A program made the translations under genes and the position numbers. A stretch of 64,000 nucleotides of DNA, taken from NCBI GenBank assembly GCA_000310025.1, contig FN649728.1, forward strand, positions 3,721,965 through 3,785,964, in the 5' to 3' direction. How positions within the stretch are numbered: position 1 is the first letter of the stretch; every line of letters begins with the position of its first letter. Below are positions 11,101 through 22,123 of the stretch, in pieces. Source of the DNA: Ectocarpus siliculosus. Taxonomy: Eukaryota > Sar > Phaeophyceae > Ectocarpales > Ectocarpaceae. The notes below the pieces were generated by a model. It was not told where the DNA came from, did no database searches, and was given only the letters and a program-made list of their open reading frames with translations.

Positions 11101-14100
11101 AGTAATTCCCGCAAGAGTCATCCGATGTATTACTGTCGCATGCCACGAGGTATTTTTGAGTGAGTGATAGATTCGAGTATTATCTATAGCAATATTTTCG
11201 TCTTCATTGCATGCGTGCCGCCCAAGCCCGGCTTTTCTTCCATGACATCGCACCGTCCAAGTCGGTTTTTCTTCCGTTATATCGCATCAAAATTGTGCTA
11301 AATGTGTGCTGCTTCTCGCCAGACTCCAATCGCAGATTTCTTGTACTCAACTCTAGACGGTGAGATCGCCAAGATGCTATTCATTTCACTCCTCGTCATG
11401 TGAATTTCACAGTAGTATTTGGAGGTATGCGTTGCCATTTGAAGGTGCGTAATATACATGGTTGTTTGGTGTTGTCACATGTTCTGCTTTGTAAGATGCC
11501 ATGTAAGATTCAGGCTTTATGCCGATCAGGTTCTCTTCTGTTCAGTGTGGGCTTGGTCTTCGTGTTTGTTCGATTCCGGCTGCAGGTGTACATGCAAGGC
11601 AAAAGGAGAGCGTATCAAGCAGAGAACAACGGAAAGCAGCAACAAACTGCAACGGTGATCGGGCAAGTTCCACACAGCTTCGAGGTGATTGTTGTAAAGA
11701 GGTTTTAGTCACATGAAGCCAGTGAGATATGTACCTCTTCACTATGACCACCTCGAAGCTGTGTGGACCTTGTTCGCCCACAGATGCCGGTTATTGCTGC
11801 TTTCCGATATACCAAGCCCAACCGCATACTGGACAGAAGGGCACCTGACTGGGTATGACACCTGAGTCGTGCATGACACATACACTTGATATCGCCAAAT
11901 GACCATATGGTTTTGTAACGAAGCATCACATGGCTACCTCGAAATACCATAACTACAGCAGTTGTTCTTCCCGCGCACTCCACACTCGGCTTGCAGTACG
12001 TCTGGTAGCCCGAGCTGGTTCTGAATCCCCTGATGTGACTACTCAACATGCTGTTTCGTTGCCCATGGGGTGTGTCTTGCCTGCAGTCCTTTTGCAGCTC
12101 CCAGCGCGAGCGACACGACCTGGCGAATTGGCATCGGTGCCCCCCGTCGCCTGATTGATCCCTTGAAGTCTTCCTTAAAGAACTTCGTCACCACTGTAGT
12201 GCCGCACACACCAAGCATCTCGACGATGTTCGGGTGTCCTTTCAACTGCAGCAGCAATTGATTCGGACGGGCAACGACTGCAAGACTTACCAAGACATGA
12301 ATATCTCAGCCCATATTGGTCGGGAGTTCGCAGATAGACCGCTTTGCATGCGACCGATTTTGAGCACCCTGGACGCTCGAAGAAGTAGTGTGAAGAACTG
12401 CTTCATGAAGAATGACAACCTGAAAGCAATGTCAGCTACACCTCTAGCGCAAACAAGACACAGATGTCATTTGCCATGGATCAGCTGCATCGAAGCTGCG
12501 CCTAGGAACGTGAGTTCCTATTATTCGATTGCTCACTGTAGGTGCATACAGTGCCTTTTTTATGCATGCCAGCATACGAATCAAAGCGAAAATCCTTGAC
12601 CCAACGTTGTAGAAGTCATTCTTCTTACCGCATCCATCGTCAGCACTTCTCGTTTGTGCATCGTGAGGTACAATTTCTGTTTGCGTAGTTCATCCACGTT
12701 CCGGAGAGTCTTCACGACAAGTGCCTGCCCTTCGTACTCCACGAGGTACACGTCGCGCACAAGCCCGCTAGCAAGCAGAGTTTGTTCCCGCCTGATCATG
12801 TTCTGTAAAATCACAGAATCGGCAGCAAACAGCACATAAGACCACTCAAGATTGGACATGTTTCATACACAGCTCACAACAAATAGAGCTGGTAAATCAG
12901 TAGGTAACACCGCAACCTCCTACTGACGTTTCGGACATGACATGGGTTCGCGTGTCGGTGCAGTCACACCAACTGGGGCGTTTTCTCACTTTGTGCCACG
13001 CCAAACAATGAAAAATGTCGAGAGCGAAATCTTCATTTGTCCACAATCATTCGACCTTACGGTCGATGGGAGAAAGGAACAGCTGAATGCTTCTCGACGG
13101 AGAAAAATTGAGGCAAACACCACAAGAAGGAAGGCGGAGAAAGTAGCTCCTATGTGGCCTTCCTCCTGTATGCCCCCGTCCTTGAATAAATGGGATGGCA
13201 CCATAACAAAACAGCCGAGGGCAGCACAAGCCAAAAATAACCTAAAGCTTAATAGCCGCGGGTACAGCACATACATATGCCTGAAGGCCAAGTGGAGCTT
13301 TTCAATGAGATCGCCACGCACAAGAATCCCGAGGTAGGTCTCTTTCCCCATTATTTATTGACGTCTAGAACGTTGGCATTGAGCTACAGTTTCAACTAGA
13401 TAAATCGCTGTGTTGTTCTACGGAAATGATGAAATGGTGAAAAGTACGGCGGCATACTCCAAGGTTCGTGTCGTCTACGTACGGCACTCTATTACAACAG
13501 TAGTGCAAAGGCCGGATCGGATATCCTTTCGCGCTACATCGAAAGAAAAGGTGCCAGCAACAATATTTTTCTCCACACCCTAGGCTTATGTAAATTTGCC
13601 CTTAAATTTCTTGCTCTTCTTGGAACGAAGTGTTCCCGCCCCCCCCCAAACGCTGAACAAATTTGCATGGCAAATCAAGACAATAATAATACTAATATTG
13701 GCAAATATTGGGCCTCCGTGTAGAATAGGGGAGTTAATGTGCATGTTCTGCGTGCCTCCTAGCCATGAACACTCGCCGCGCCTAAACGCTGTACGGCGTA
13801 CTACCTAGACGACGACAGGGAGAGCATGGCCAGCACATGGATGGGGCGTAAGGCTGTTGCGCGCAAGACTAGCCAAAAGAAAACATGCTGGGTGCACAAT
13901 AGAATGCAAAAATGCCCCGGTTTGCGTCGAGCACGGGTGTTCGTCGTTCAAGCGCGCGGTCTTTGATGCTACTCCAGGTTGAAAATATTTCGAGAAGTGT
14001 ATGTAGTGGATGCTGTGGATGATTTGTCGTGTGTGTGTGGTTTCTCCACCACCCTCCACCACCAGCAACGCCGCGTTCTTGGCGCAGGCATTTTCGGTGA

Positions 14101-17100
14101 AAAATGATGGCCATGTCAGTCAATGTTTTTCTACAGCTACAGGTCGTTGGATCAAACTCGTTCGATATGAGAGTGGATGGATGATATAGAGGGGAGAAAA
14201 ACCGAAAATAGGAAACTTGCTTATTCTTTTTTTCCGGATATGACTCAACGAATCCATCTCTATCTAAGAAAATTGTCTGATATGATATGCAAATATTTGT
14301 TTGCAATAATATTGGGCCGGGGTAATTACCCCGGGGTACCTCAAGGTGTGCCGGATAACTAATTCTACTTTCGGGCAACCTTGATTAGATGCATTATTTG
14401 TACAGCCATTGAAGCGATGATCCGAGCCTATTTGTGACGTTGAATACTTCTTCTCAAGCCTGCCTGTCGATACAACAGGGGCTATGTTGCTTAGTACAGT
14501 ATTTCATCAACGTGCACGTGCGTCTCCCATGATTGGCACAGCGAGGAATGAACAGGGAGAGTCACCGCCTCGGAAATATCATTAATTATTATCTATCTAT
14601 CTTAGACTGTTTTCTTAGATAGAGATGGATTCGTTGGGTCATATTCAGAAAATATATATATAAATATGTATATATGTATCTGCAGCAGCAACAGTGAGGG
14701 CTGATCTTATCCACTTTGTTTGGCGCTCCCACACTTCACTCCCACACCAGTCACTGGTGTGGGAGTGAAGTGTGGGAGCGCCAAACAAAGTGGATAAGAT
14801 CAGCCCTCACTGTTGCTGCTGCAGATACATATATACATATTTATATATATATTTTCTGAATATGACCCAACGAATCCATCTCTATCTAAGAAAACAGTCT
14901 AAGATAGATAGATAATAATTAATGATATTTCCGAGGCGGTGACTCTCCCTGTTCATTCCTCGCTGTGCCAATCATGGGAGACGCACGTGCACGTTGATGA
15001 AATACTGTACTAAGCAACATAGCGCCTGTTGTATCGACAGGCAGGCTTGAGAAANNNNNNNNNNNNNNNNNNNNNNNNNNNNNNNNNNNNNNNNNNNNNN
15101 NNNNNNNNNNNNNNNNNNNNNNNNCAGTCTTCAAACTCGCGCACCACACACGCTCCACCATCAATCCTTGAGCGCAAGATGATACCCTCCTCGCATGCTG
15201 ACCAACAGCACCGCAAGTAGCAGCAGCAGCAAGCTGCCACCAGTGCCACAATCTAAACGATGTCGAACCGTGGATAGCGCTAGTTCGTGTGTACACAGAG
15301 GGAAGAGAGTGCTGAACTCTTCTCGCATTAAAAATCGAAGGCAAAATACCGCAGGAGAGGACGGTAGAGAGGGGCTCTTCTTCTGTGTGACCACGGGTTG
15401 GAGTAAACGGCACTAGTGCTGTGAGCGCTGATTTGAAGTGAAGACAAAAAAAAAAAAAAAACGCAGCACATATATATGCGTATGTGCCCTCGCTTTGTAT
15501 GGCTGTGCAACCCTTCCATCGAGTTCGTGCAATAAGATAGGGTATTCCCAGCCCGCGCAGCTCTCAAGGGGCTCACTGGCCGTGGCTCTGTCTCTCCACA
15601 TCGACACACCCAACTAACTGCCGGCCCGCGCAGTTCTCAAGGAGGCCACTGGCCGTTGCCCCAACTACCCATCTCCCCACCATTGCAAACCAGCACCGCA
15701 ACACCTCCACAGCCTAGACTATTTGTTGTTATGCCGACCACTCAACTCAAACTCCAGGTCTGGTTTGTTTTTTGCTGCCAAACGGTTAGGACCCGCCACC
15801 ATCATTTTACTCCCACAGTTCTTCCTGTTCTAACTGTGGGTGTGGGTGTGACGTGTGGGAGCGCCAAACAAAGCGGATAAGACCAGCCCTGAGTGGTGGC
15901 AGCTTCTACTGCACTCCGCCGCATGGAGGCAGGTAATAAAGGAGGTTGTTTGTGACCTTTGTCTTCATACATACAGTGGGGTGCCCTCTATAGTGCGGGT
16001 ATGTGCCACACGATTTCACCCGCACGCACTATAGTGGGCACCCGCACTACATAAATTCGGGTCTGACTAGTGCGAGAATACGCACTATTCAGGGTTCTCA
16101 GTACCCTGACTAGTGCGGGAAGGCGCACTATTTGCGATATCACGGACATAGAGTGTACGTGCAGGATGAATGAAAGGCCTACTATCTATGCAGGTCGCAC
16201 AGCAGTAGTACAAATAATAGTGTACGCAACAAGCGGGGTGAAATATTTCGACGGGACGTCTCAAGATAGAAGTCTGCGTTCGTTCGTGGGTGAGACGAGA
16301 ACACAACAACAGCGTGTTGCGAACACTGCTGCATGCTGTGCAGCGGTGATACCACATCCAAGAACAGACCACCGGGCAGACGTGGTCCATGACATGTTGC
16401 GCAATGTACGCTGGTAGCAAAGGTGTGCTGTCCATTGTGTAGTGTTCTCCTTGTACATTATGAAATGTTCACAGGAAAATCTACCACTGGTACGAGGCAA
16501 GATCTCCCGAACGACCAACCAAATCACGAAAGAAACACGTCCGTCCACACAACTGTTCAAACATCTTTACGACCCAGAACTCCAGACTCCCACAGATACG
16601 ACAAGGAAAGGGGGAACACCCCAAAAACGAAATTAAGAGCACATCAACGAGGACCCAGCCTATCAGCTTTTCCCCCACAAAACCTATCACTATACACAAC
16701 GCCACAACGTCTGCGGGGATGGATGGCAATGCGTGGGTTGCACGCACGAAGAAACAAAAAGGGGCGTAAACTACTACTGTATAGCTCATCCAACACATTT
16801 CATGTACTTCAGACACCCGATGCATTCGGTACCAAAAGAGCGGTGCGGCAAATGGTAGTGGCCGTGTGACCACGGAAGACGTCCGCGTCAGTTGGACCAG
16901 TCAGTACGGACGGGTGCACTGAGCGGAGACCGGAACGGTTTTTAGTGTGGAGACAACAACAACAACAACCACAACCACAACCACAAAAAAGACAGCAGAA
17001 ATTGTGTGCAAAACGCTGGTACCGGTGTGTGCTGCGTGTGTGTGCCTTTTAAACTGTGCGGGTTTGACCGCACTCAGAAGGGTGTGACGTCAGTACCCGC

Positions 17101-17748
17101 ACTACTATTGAGCGTATGCAGGGGGGCAAAAGCCGCACTATAGAGGGGTGCCCCAAATAGTGCGGCACCCGCACTGTTGAGGGGTCTAAGTTGTGCCAGG
17201 CGATATTACGCACCTTATACCGGGCACCCGCACTATATAACCCGCACTATAGAGGGCACCCCACTGCTGTCCTGCTACAATTATTTTGACCTCATCACCC
17301 TGGCGACGTTTGGTACACTGGGTGGGCCAACGACAACGTAGCAGGCGCATGCTCACATCTATCTGCAGTAAACTACTGGATATCGTGCAAAGTGTGTGCA
17401 ATAGCTTACATGTATATCTTTGCACCCATACTTGTATTCTGCCGGGTCCACGATTCTTTCATGCAGTGGGTTTCTCCCGCACTTCTCGCCCAGATCGTCC
17501 ACGTTAACTCCGAGCAGCTCTCTTCGCCCCCTTTTTTTCGTGTTGGTGTTGGTGCTGCTGGCGTTGCGTGGGGCTTGGGCTATCGCAGGTTGTTCGTATG
17601 CTGTTCGTCGTCGTTTGAAGTCCACCGTGAACGCCCTCTCTTCATCCAAGAAATATGCTGTCTCCGTGGCCTCCGTGGCATTTCCGCGAGAAAGGGCCAA
17701 AAAAATACAATTAGCTACTAGGATGACTAGAGCAGCCGACAGGTGCAT
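8192..17748 (-). CDS. Secretory-pathway protein kinase, atypical catalytic motifs
   Basis: Six exons, all multiples of three and all phase 0, give 389 residues: 17748-17410, 12802-12629, 12245-12081, 10725-10516, 10215-10057, 8314-8192 (stop TAG). Residues 1-22 are a signal peptide (MHLSAALVILVANC). A linker with two Cys (C-x-RNPL-x-ER, then YKYGC) precedes the kinase domain. The N-lobe has a weak glycine loop (ASGLVRDVYL) and Lys144 in VVKTL. The C-lobe has HFDMKPQQ (Asp238, Lys240; Gln243 where Asn is usual), DFN at 256-258 instead of DFG, WRPPE for the APE region, ADIYSMGMIFY (helix F) and ERRPSARQVV at the end. No transmembrane segment follows the signal, so it should act in the ER/Golgi lumen or outside the cell. 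The layout recalls POMK/SgK196-type kinases, but that placement is inference. The catalytic Lys and both Asp are kept, so activity is possible. Intron 3 uses a GC donor. Confidence 0.85.
9012..9102. repeat. Second copy of the CAA-tailed 3'-end motif
   Basis: The words accacgggaatcgac, gattggaacggttattaatg and a short CAA tail recur here as at about 4999-5151. The copy sits in the last intron of the kinase gene. Confidence 0.55.
11662..11778. repeat. Imperfect hairpin, arms of about 45 bp
   Basis: The left arm includes ccacacagcttcgaggtg and the right arm cacctcgaagctgtgtgg. The rest of the arms match less well, and a loop of about 25 bases separates them. The hairpin lies in the 10726-12080 intron of the kinase gene and could be a small fold-back element. 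Confidence 0.7.
14241..14300. repeat. Copy of a dispersed end-motif (MITE-like)
   Basis: The words caacgaatccatctctatct and aagaaaa occur here, in both arms of the palindrome at 14451-15053, and inverted near 49664-49710. I take this as the end of a small repeat family. A perfect 18-bp palindrome ccggggtaattaccccgg follows at 14317-14334. Confidence 0.55.
14451..15053. repeat. Near-perfect 603-bp palindrome, 301-bp arms
   Basis: The arms 14451-14751 and 14753-15053 are reverse complements around a single central base (cacaccagt c actggtgtg). I found one mismatch (acaggggcta against acaggcgcta). The right arm ends one base before a run of 70 N, so the true extent is unknown. The element lies in the first intron of the kinase gene. 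A diverged copy of its central 70 bases (gtgtgggagcgccaaacaaa) recurs at 15829-15905. It could be a fold-back transposon or a template-switch inversion. Confidence 0.93.
15055..15124. other. Assembly gap (70 N)
   Basis: An unresolved run directly after the palindrome arm. Frames crossing it are not real. Confidence 1.
15270..15461 (+). mobile_element. SINE-like fragment with poly(A) tail
   Basis: From gtggatagcgctagttcg to a 16-base poly(A), this stretch matches the reverse complement of 58997-59186 with few differences. The copy near 59 kb also carries a tRNA-like head, which is absent here, so this copy is probably 5'-truncated. It lies in the first intron of the kinase gene. Confidence 0.75.
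15974..17266. mobile_element. 1.29-kb DNA transposon-like element with 27-bp perfect TIRs
   Basis: The left end begins CAGTGGGGTGCCCTCTATAG and the right end is its exact reverse complement (ctatagagggcaccccactg), 27 bases each. Many subterminal copies of cccgcactat/atagtgcggg lie within 150-250 bases of both ends, as in non-autonomous DNA transposons. No transposase frame is visible inside, so it would need a helper. The CAGTGG start is reminiscent of pogo/Tigger-type ends, but I see no clear target-site duplication. A CAA-tailed repeat (about 16864-16990) is nested inside. The whole element lies in intron 1 of the kinase gene. Confidence 0.85.
16864..16990. repeat. Third copy of the CAA-tailed motif
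   Basis: The words gtgaccacgg, ggaacggtttttagtgtgga and (CAA)n with CCACAA units resemble the copies near 5.0 and 9.0 kb. This copy is nested inside the TIR element. Confidence 0.5.
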
Positions 17749-20700
17749 CGCCAGACAAGAGATTGAGCAGGTAAGGGCCCTCCTCCTGTTGGCTTCTTGT
17801 AACCTTAACGACACTGGGTGCTGCCTTCAGGGAGCACCAGCAGCCACCAGCAGCCCTACGCGTGTGTCCAACTTAGACGATACCCCCATCCAAGGTGGCA
17901 CGACGGTCTGCTTGTATTATTGTGTACTCGCTTTGGGCCAAGAAAAGTTGGTGCGTAGGCCTGGAAGTTTAGGGAAAAAAAAAATACACACACAGAAAGA
18001 AGACTATCCGTTCGAGATAATATGCGTACCCACAGCAGTCGAACGGGATGTGGTGGAGTCTTTCAGTTAGTGGAGGGAAACCGGCAGGGTACTCGACTTA
18101 TTTCGAGTCTATTTTAGTCTATCTATCTATGTAAACCAACCCAAACACTGATGATATAGTCAATATCAGTGATACATACCAGCTGGTGCTTGATAATTAC
18201 GCACAACCACATCTGTAAAGGTAACCTACATTATACAATAATACATACATCCCCTGTGTAGTTCTCTCCTGGGTCAACGACAAAAATATCGGGGAGAATC
18301 CCTCCGTTATGTCGTGTGTCATAAAATGTACCCTTCACCGAGAACACGGCGCAATGATAACTTGAGTCTTTAGTCTTTAGATAGATACGATTTTAGGAAT
18401 ATTATATTATTAGGAAAAATATATAAACAGACAAAATCATGGAAGAGACTATACACATATGGTATGTACACACACACACACACACACGTAGACTAGTACG
18501 ATATACTCGTTTTTCAAATTTTATCAATCAATTGATTTGAATTTTACCGGCGGTTGTTTCCCACCATTTTTGAATCAATACAACGACATTTGATCCTTTC
18601 GGGTTTACGCATCATTGATGCATGAGATAAGTAAGATCCGTATACAGGGTGTATGGTAAAAGTAGGGCATAGCAGTCCGTTTTTTCTGGAAGATCAGGTT
18701 TCACGTTTTGGCACGTGCGTACCACTTGGAAGTAGAGAAGCCTACGGACTACTTCCCGTTTCGGCGAGGAAATGGAAACGATCTAAAGATAGATGAAACA
18801 GGCAGGCAGGGGGAACGTGCGTGTACATCAACCCTAATAACTACCCCACGGATTCCCAACAGGATGCTGAAATGTTTGTGCACGTGTGCACACACATGCG
18901 TTCGTTGAACGTTCCGCGGGAGGTGGGGACCCTACCGGCAGCTGTGTGTTCCGAAGGGTATGTATGTATGATGATCCAGCGCGCACAAGCCCACATCACA
19001 CACGTATCTCTGTACGATGGAGCTTGCTGGAAACGCATCGATTGGTTCGACAGACCACCCCTCCATCTTGTCTCATACAGCGAGCAGCCGTCTTCTGTGG
19101 GGGGGGTGATACATGCAGCGGCGGGGCGGGGCGCCCTGTTCGGCGCGACACCTTGCATTTCTACGCACTCTGGCCGTTCCCTACCCCATCCGATCTTTTT
19201 GTATCCCCCTACTTGTGCGGCTGGCTGGAGCACGGCATCTGCCTCATCTCATCAGCAGCCTTCAACACGGGTTCGATCTAAAGAGTCACTAACAGGCCGT
19301 ACTGTAGACCTCAAGAAAGCACGACTGAACAAGGGGGAACGCCTGCACATCGCCCGCTGCTGCTACTTGTAACCATGTTACCGCTTCTGTCTATGTTCGG
19401 AATACCAAAAATTAATATGGGGAGCAGGTGGTCGGGATATTACAAATTACAATATACCCGCCCAGATGGTATCTTACTCAAGGAATACCTATAGCACAGC
19501 GTTTTCTTTCACACAGGGTTGTTGACTTGGCCAGTAAGTTGGCTAGATACTGCAGCTCTAGAAAATAAGGCAAAATAACGACTCGTTTGTAGCATAATTC
19601 CCAAGAAAAATCGATGTACATGTACAATTCGACCTGTGGTCTAAATAACGACTGCCTGAGCAAACACCGCAGATCGAGGAGCTCCTGTTTGGTGTGGACC
19701 CCGGCTTGCGCGTTCAAACCTATCGAACTGTACTGCTGAAGATAAGGTGGTAGAAACCTGTAGAATGCCTGCTCTGGCATCTTTCTTCGACTTTCAAATC
19801 TGAAAGGAAATACCAAGACCTTGCCGAGCTGGTGACCAGGAGGGTGGCTGGGGGAGTGCATGAGGCAGTCCATGGATGATTCCTCCACAGGGTTCGTGCC
19901 ACTTGAAAATGCCACTGCTGTATGGCGGCCACTATGGTGCGAAAACAACATACAGCAGTGTGCGAAAACAACACAACGAACAACATCTCGGCCAACACAT
20001 CGAGAGAACTGCAGCACTTTGCCAAGGGACAGGAAGAGAAGTATTGCAAAAAAAGGCATCGGCTTCATTACTCTTGCCTGGTCAAATTACAGTACCGTAA
20101 AACTGGCAGCACCCCGCGGCAATTCAATTAATTCGCGGCTGCCTCGCTTTCAGGGCGTTTTTGAAGGAGGGAGGATTATGGCAACATCAACCATCCACTA
20201 ATATACAAGGGAAGCTTCGGGAACGTCCTCTTCCACCGGTGGTGGTCCTGATGCGAACCTTTGACGAAATATCATTGCTCTCCACTCCATCCTGCGTTGT
20301 GCGTGTGCAGGCTGAATATGCCGTCCCGCGTAGAGATCAAGCGCCTGTTCATGCGACAATTCCGCAGTCATAGAGAGGGTAGCCTTTCTCCAGCGGTGGT
20401 GGCAAGAACCTCGGGGAGCGTTGCCGGTAGCTTCATCTCTCGCTTCACCACGCATCGCATGAGGTGATACGCGATGGCCCACTTCGCCATAATAATGAAC
20501 GTGGCAGGTCGTTGTATTTTTCAGTAAATAAAACAGCGGGATACGCACAGGAGAGGGTGGGCAGAGAGGGTAGAAGTGGCATGGAGAGGGAGGGACGGTC
20601 AGTTTGTCTCGTTCGGCGGCTTCTTCAGGACGCACTGCAACTCAATCCTCATCGCACGACACCCTCCGTCACACCTAAATACCACCTCGAAGCTTGTATT

Positions 20701-20925
20701 AGCAATACAATTTCACGGGGCATATCAAACATCGGAAGAGTGGCAGTCTGAAACGAGAAGCTGCATGCCATGCGTGTTTGTACGTAGCCAAGTTGGAGCA
20801 CGGGAAAAGAGGGGATTTGGCCCTTCCTTGTCTATGTTAAAGTTCCGTAGGGATTTGTCGAATCGCCCACCGCGTAGATTGGAGTCCTGCCAACTTTGGT
20901 GTCCGTTAGTGTTCACCCCAAAACC
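17749..20925. other. Intergenic stretch; one weak secreted-protein ORF
   Basis: This holds the upstream region of the kinase gene and the downstream flank of the large ankyrin/EH gene. A CA dinucleotide run is at about 18470-18487 and ATCT-rich patches lie near 18118 and 18375. The only frame worth noting is 20068-19478 on the minus strand, listed separately. Confidence 0.5.
19478..20068 (-). CDS. Possible secreted 196-aa protein
   Basis: A single open frame starts with a true ATG. Its N-terminus (MKPMPFFAILLFLSLGKVLQ) looks like a signal peptide, followed by a Cys/His-containing stretch and a hydrophobic C-terminal third. There is no recognisable domain and no close splice partner. It lies on the same strand as the large gene ending at 20926, so it could be 3' flank. 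A frame of this length can arise by chance in 64 kb. Confidence 0.2.
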   Translation of the reverse strand: MKPMPFFAILLFLSLGKVLQFSRCVGRDVVRCVVFAHCCMLFSHHSGRHTAVAFSSGTNPVEESSMDCLMHSPSHPPGHQLGKVLVFPFRFESRRKMPEQAFYRFLPPYLQQYSSIGLNAQAGVHTKQELLDLRCLLRQSLFRPQVELYMYIDFSWELCYKRVVILPYFLELQYLANLLAKSTTLCERKRCAIGIP

Positions 20926-21126
20926 CTACGATTCGACGCGGAATAGTCTGCGGGCAGTCCTCACCTCCTCCCTAGTAAGTCGGCCATCCCGATCGATGTC
21001 AGCCATCTTCCACAGGTCTCCCAGCTGAGCCTCCCCGAGACGGTTCCCGACAGCCTTCTTGAGGACTGGCCTCGCCTCCACGCTAGACAGAAGCCCATCA
21101 CGGTCTTTGTCCAGCTTCACGAAGGC
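20926..21126 (-). other. C-terminal EH domain exon
   Basis: Last exon of the large gene, ending VES-stop (TAG at 20926-20928). It has two canonical EF-hand loops, DKDRDGLLSSVE and DIDRDGRLTREE, and the EH-type Trp in LGDLWKMADI, so calcium and NPF-peptide binding look possible. The acceptor assumed is gcggcaag at about 21127. The helix before the first loop is short, so an upstream exon may be missing. Confidence 0.8.
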
Positions 21127-22084
21127 CTTGCCGCCCAGGGCGCCGGAAACGGGTTTCACGATAGAGTTAGGGATGAGGTTAAGGTGGAGGGGCGAGGCTC
21201 CGCGTGATCAGTCCCGGCCCATGCAATGAAGTCAGGCATTGTCGAACAGATTTTCGAATCTGTGTGCAACGGTGAGAGCCAGAGAATCACGGCCATAGGC
21301 AGATGTTTCTTTTGTCTGACCTTACCAAGTTGTGTACAGCATTTCAGGAATATGAAGTGCTAGGGCGGGCAAGAGAGACAGAACTTGGGCTGGGAGTGAG
21401 TCAAGCTATGAAGATGTGCGGCCCCACTAGAACGAACCCGTCTGTCACTTCCTAACAAGGCCATCGCGGCACACACGGTGTGGAAGTTCACGGGCGGGGG
21501 CGGGAGTGCTCCATGCGTATACGGCGTATGGCACTATAGCGGCGACGACCCAGCGCGAACGTCGTGGACATCGTGCTTTTGCACGTGGATGGGATGGATT
21601 CCGTCTTCTGGGCAAAAATATACTGCTCGGGTACCCTACTGCTATTCTTAACCTTCCAGGAGAATGGGAAGATGTGAGAGCAGCAACCTTCTTCGCTAGT
21701 GTCAAAAGACGATCGGCGTCCCCTACGGAGATCGGTACGTCGTTCGTGAATTTGAACTGGCAACGACGCCAAGAAAGCGTCACTTTCGCTAGAACGTGAC
21801 AATCCCGGAGGTTGTAGCACGAATAGACTGCCTGCGCATGGGAGTTGCCTACACGCACGAACGGTTGAGCCACGTACCACAATGACAAATAACCACTTTC
21901 AGGCCGCGGAAGACGGGGCCACAAACATGTCACCTTGTCGTAAACCCGGCGGTCGTCAAGACTCATCGCCCACTCGTTGGGTGTGTCCTCCGCTAAACGC
22001 CGCACGTTGTCCGCCTGTGCCTATCACACCGTTCATCGAAAACCAATGAAACAGGGCACACCGATCATTTGTTTCGGCCAATGC

Positions 22085-22123
<39 letters not shown>

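Noticed and set aside
17420-18070. 216-codon plus-strand open frame
   Set aside because: It overlaps, in antisense, the signal-peptide exon of the kinase gene, which is confirmed by its paralogue at 61.5 kb.
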